A DNA stretch of 64,000 bases from Paenibacillaceae bacterium (GTDB taxonomy: Bacteria; Bacillota; Bacilli; Paenibacillales; NBRC-103111): assembly GCA_029256185.1 (NCBI GenBank), contig JAQSYI010000009.1:62001-126000 (forward strand). Direction: 5' to 3'. Shown piece by piece: positions 61,729 to 64,000 of this stretch (position 1 is its first letter; each line of letters begins with the position of its first letter). The notes under the pieces are model-generated. The model saw only the letters and a program-made list of their open reading frames with translations. It had not been told where the DNA came from and did no database searches. The translations under genes and the position numbers were made by a program.

Positions 61729-61757
61729 GAAGCCGGTCACCTGACGGTGCCGGCTTC
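61729..61757. terminator. Hairpin downstream of the DEAD-box helicase gene
   Basis: GAAGCCGG-T-CACC-TGAC-GGTG-CCGGCTTC, a 12-bp stem, 35 bp past the helicase stop. The T-run is weak, so termination is probable rather than certain. Confidence 0.65.
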
Positions 61758-61791
61758 GTCACTTTGCGGGCTATCTCATAATTCCTTCAGC

Positions 61792-63408
61792 TTAGCGGTT
61801 GGCAAAATCCTCTTCCCGCGAAGGTCCTTGACGGTCATTGCGGTTGCCCTTGTACCCTTCGCCGCGGTTGCCTCTGTATCCCTCGCCGCTGCGGTTGCCG
61901 CCGTCGCGGTAAGAGCGGTTTTCGTAGCCGCCTTCCTTCCGTTGGGAGGAATAAGGACGGTTTCCGCCACCGCTTGCGCGTTCACCGGGCTTGCGGCTTC
62001 CGCCGCCGTAATATCCGCTGCCGCCTGTGCTGGGACGGCGTCCCTGGGACCGGATATCTCCGCCTGGACGGCGCTTTACACGGATCGGATCTTCCGGGGT
62101 AAGCTCAACCGGTACTTCCTTGCGCTCACCGGCCATCAGCTTCATCGCGGAGCTCAGCAGAGCCACAGAATCATATTGCTCCAGCAATTGAATCGCAACC
62201 GCCTTGAATTCGTGCGCATCGCCGTTCTCCACGATTTCCAGCAGCTGCTGGGCCAGAATCCGCTGCTTGCCTTCCATCGCCTCTGCAATAGTAGGCAGCT
62301 GGCGCTTGGTAATCCGGTGGCGGGTTACCCGTTCGATCAGATGCAGGTGATCCATTTCGCGGGGAGTAACAAAGGTATAGGAAGTTCCTTCCTTGCCTGC
62401 ACGGCCGGTCCGGCCGATCCGGTGCACGTAGCTTTCCGGGTCCTGCGGCAAGTCAAAATTAATAACATGCGTTACGCCGGAGACATCCAAGCCGCGGGCA
62501 GCCACGTCGGTTGCCACCAGAATGTCGATGCTGCCGTCGCGGAATTTGCGCATGACATTGTCTCTCTGGTTCTGGGACAGATCGCCATGCAATCCTTCGG
62601 AAGAGTAACCAAGCTTCTGCAGCGCTTCAGAGAGCTCATCCACACGGCGCTTGGTGCGTCCGAAGATGATGGCAAGCTCAGGCGCTTCCATATCGATCAG
62701 ACGGCACAGAGCGTCAAGCTTGGCCCGCTCCTGCACCTCGATATAGCTTTGCTGGATCAAGGGGGCGCTGACCTGCTTGGGAATAACGGAGATATGCTCC
62801 GGCGATTTCAGGAATTGCTGCGCCAGCTTCTGGATATTGGGCGGCATAGTAGCCGAGAACAGCATGGTATGGCGGGTTTCGGGAACCAGAGACAGGATGC
62901 TTTGGATATCTTCCATGAAGCCCATATCCAGCATTTCGTCCGCTTCGTCCAGAATCACGGTTTGCACGTCGTCGAGACGGATTGTCTTGCGGTTAATATG
63001 GTCCAGCAGACGGCCCGGCGTGCCGATAATGATCTGGGGACGCTTCTTCAGAGCGCGAATCTGCTTCACAATGTCCTGTCCGCCATAGATGGGCAGCGAA
63101 CGGATTCCCTTGAAGCGGCCCAGCTTGCTGATTTCTTCAGCTACCTGAATGGCCAACTCCCGGGTAGGACACATGATAAGAGCAACGATGCGGTCCTCGC
63201 TCACTTCAATCTTATGGATAAGCGGTACGCCGAAAGCGGCGGTTTTGCCTGTACCTGTCTGCGCCTGGCCAATCAAATCCCTGCCTTCCATGGCAAGAGG
63301 GATGGTCTTTTCCTGGATCGGCGTGGATTCTTCGAAGCCCATCTCCGTGATTGCACGGAGTACCTTTGGCTCCAAGCCAAATTCATTAAATGTTTTCAAT
63401 ATGTTCAT
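61792..63408 (-). CDS. cshA: DEAD-box ATP-dependent RNA helicase
   Basis: 538 residues. The Q motif ([21 protein letters not shown] region), [11 protein letters not shown] (motif I), [24 protein letters not shown] (II), SATMP (III), [10 protein letters not shown] and [10 protein letters not shown] (VI) are all present. The last about 100 residues are basic and rich in Gly, Arg, Asn and Tyr, the RNA-binding tail of CshA-type helicases. It unwinds RNA in ribosome assembly, decay and cold adaptation. It is monocistronic with a long 5' region. Confidence 0.94.
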   Translation of the reverse strand: MNILKTFNEFGLEPKVLRAITEMGFEESTPIQEKTIPLAMEGRDLIGQAQTGTGKTAAFGVPLIHKIEVSEDRIVALIMCPTRELAIQVAEEISKLGRFKGIRSLPIYGGQDIVKQIRALKKRPQIIIGTPGRLLDHINRKTIRLDDVQTVILDEADEMLDMGFMEDIQSILSLVPETRHTMLFSATMPPNIQKLAQQFLKSPEHISVIPKQVSAPLIQQSYIEVQERAKLDALCRLIDMEAPELAIIFGRTKRRVDELSEALQKLGYSSEGLHGDLSQNQRDNVMRKFRDGSIDILVATDVAARGLDVSGVTHVINFDLPQDPESYVHRIGRTGRAGKEGTSYTFVTPREMDHLHLIERVTRHRITKRQLPTIAEAMEGKQRILAQQLLEIVENGDAHEFKAVAIQLLEQYDSVALLSSAMKLMAGERKEVPVELTPEDPIRVKRRPGGDIRSQGRRPSTGGSGYYGGGSRKPGERASGGGNRPYSSQRKEGGYENRSYRDGGNRSGEGYRGNRGEGYKGNRNDRQGPSREEDFANR

Positions 63409-63792
63409 TCTCCTTTTTGCGCAAACCCGGCTCTCCTCACCGGCTGTTCACGACTCCATGTTTACCCTTAAGTGCGTCTGTTGTCTCTATAAAAAAACTT
63501 CTGTTCGAAGCAATTCACGGGAGCGGTTCTCATTTGGGAGTGACTTTTTCAGCCTCGTCAGCCTCATCACTTCGGCCTGAGAGCACAAAGCCTCACAACG
63601 ATACGTATTTCCTGGAAACACAGGAAAATACAGCCGTACTTAAGAATATCTCTAATATTGTAGCATATATATAACAGCCATTGCCACTTTTCCCGTCAAC
63701 AATTTTTGAACATTTTTATGGATGAAACCGGAACCTGGCTTGAGCCGACGCGTATAAACTGTAAACTTTCAGCTAAGGAGCGTTGACCTGCC
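63409..63792. other. Divergent intergenic region upstream of the helicase gene
   Basis: 384 bp with no supported gene. A plausible minus-strand promoter, TTGACG (63699-63694), 17-bp spacer and TGTTAT (63676-63671), would give the helicase mRNA a leader of about 250 nt, as is common for cold-regulated helicases. AAGGAG at 63775 serves the plus-strand gene. Confidence 0.45.
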
Positions 63793-64000
63793 ATGTCCAT
63801 ATTCAAACGGATCGGGTCCATAGTACGAAACAACAAACAGCAGCCCGCACCTCAAATCCGCAACCCGTTCGAGGATTCCTCCGTTGGCGATATTGTGAAT
63901 GTTGATCTGGAACAATATGTGGTTACCGGAAAAGCCGTTTACTTCGACCGGGGATATGAGCCCCACCGCTATGCCTATTATCTCCAGAACGGCCGCAATA
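63793..64000 (+). CDS. DUF4178 domain protein, 5' part only
   Basis: The first 69 codons are present and the window then ends. The visible part has a basic start (MSIFKRIGSIVRNNK), then SSVGDIVNVDLEQYVVTGKA and a YAYYLQNGR strand, the opening pattern of DUF4178 (V-G-D-I-V ... Y-x-V-x-G). Genes of this type often precede YjfL-like membrane proteins and a PspA or potassium channel gene in Bacilli. The ATG at 63793 is 12 bp after AAGGAG. Function unknown; family assignment rests on a fragment. Confidence 0.65.
   Translation, partial: MSIFKRIGSIVRNNKQQPAPQIRNPFEDSSVGDIVNVDLEQYVVTGKAVYFDRGYEPHRYAYYLQNGRN

Noticed and set aside
1..64000. CRISPR arrays, tRNA, rRNA, prophage or IS elements
   Set aside because: No regularly spaced short repeats, cloverleaf or rRNA sequence, integrase or transposase was seen in the window.

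Overview
The window looks like a chromosomal segment of a Paenibacillus-like Firmicute. The signs are strong AGGAGG-type ribosome binding sites, SLH-anchored giant surface proteins, a Firmicute-type (class II) galT, a YugP-type peptidase, a Firmicute-style 6S RNA, GlnR/TnrA boxes at amtB and moderately GC-rich coding DNA broken by very AT-rich intergenic islands. No rRNA, tRNA, insertion sequence, prophage or CRISPR array was seen.

Region 1 (about 1-37,000) is an accessory cell-surface region and the most unusual part. A run of 13 tightly packed minus-strand genes extends from an SLH protein at 21914 to modD at 2080, with several 4-bp ATGA overlaps. In order they are: two SLH surface proteins, a membrane-anchored protein with a six-cysteine motif, a YtrB/YtrC-like ABC ATPase and permease, a FecB-type binding lipoprotein, MoxR, DUF58, a transglutaminase-fold membrane protein whose catalytic Cys reads as Ser, a FecCD permease, a TlpA thioredoxin, an HMA metal chaperone and ModD. 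Upstream lie a second six-Cys protein, a 1,501-residue SLH protein, a divergent secreted protein of unknown family and a roughly 2,277-residue SLH protein that combines modules of the other three. A second TlpA and an MFS exporter sit at the left edge. The metal and thiol genes suggest a surface-exposed metal, oxyanion or cofactor system; its ligand cannot be read from the sequence.

Region 2 (37,000-44,950) is housekeeping: a JAMM peptidase, a DnaQ-like exonuclease, a DUF294 nucleotidyltransferase-like protein, amtB with two candidate GlnR/TnrA boxes, a MerR regulator, a YugP peptidase, a LysR regulator divergent from tpx, and a DUF1499-like protein.

Region 3 (45,000-55,500) is sugar metabolism: a six-gene Leloir operon (ROK repressor, galK, galE, galT, DUF4380 mutarotase-like protein, PfkB sugar kinase), an SGNH hydrolase, xylB and a 6S RNA gene on the opposite strand. 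Two copies of a hairpin-bearing dispersed repeat lie here and next to tpx.

Region 4 (55,500-64,000) holds a DUF624 membrane protein, a hybrid histidine kinase with an HD-GYP response regulator, a DEAD-box helicase, and the start of a DUF4178 gene cut by the window end.
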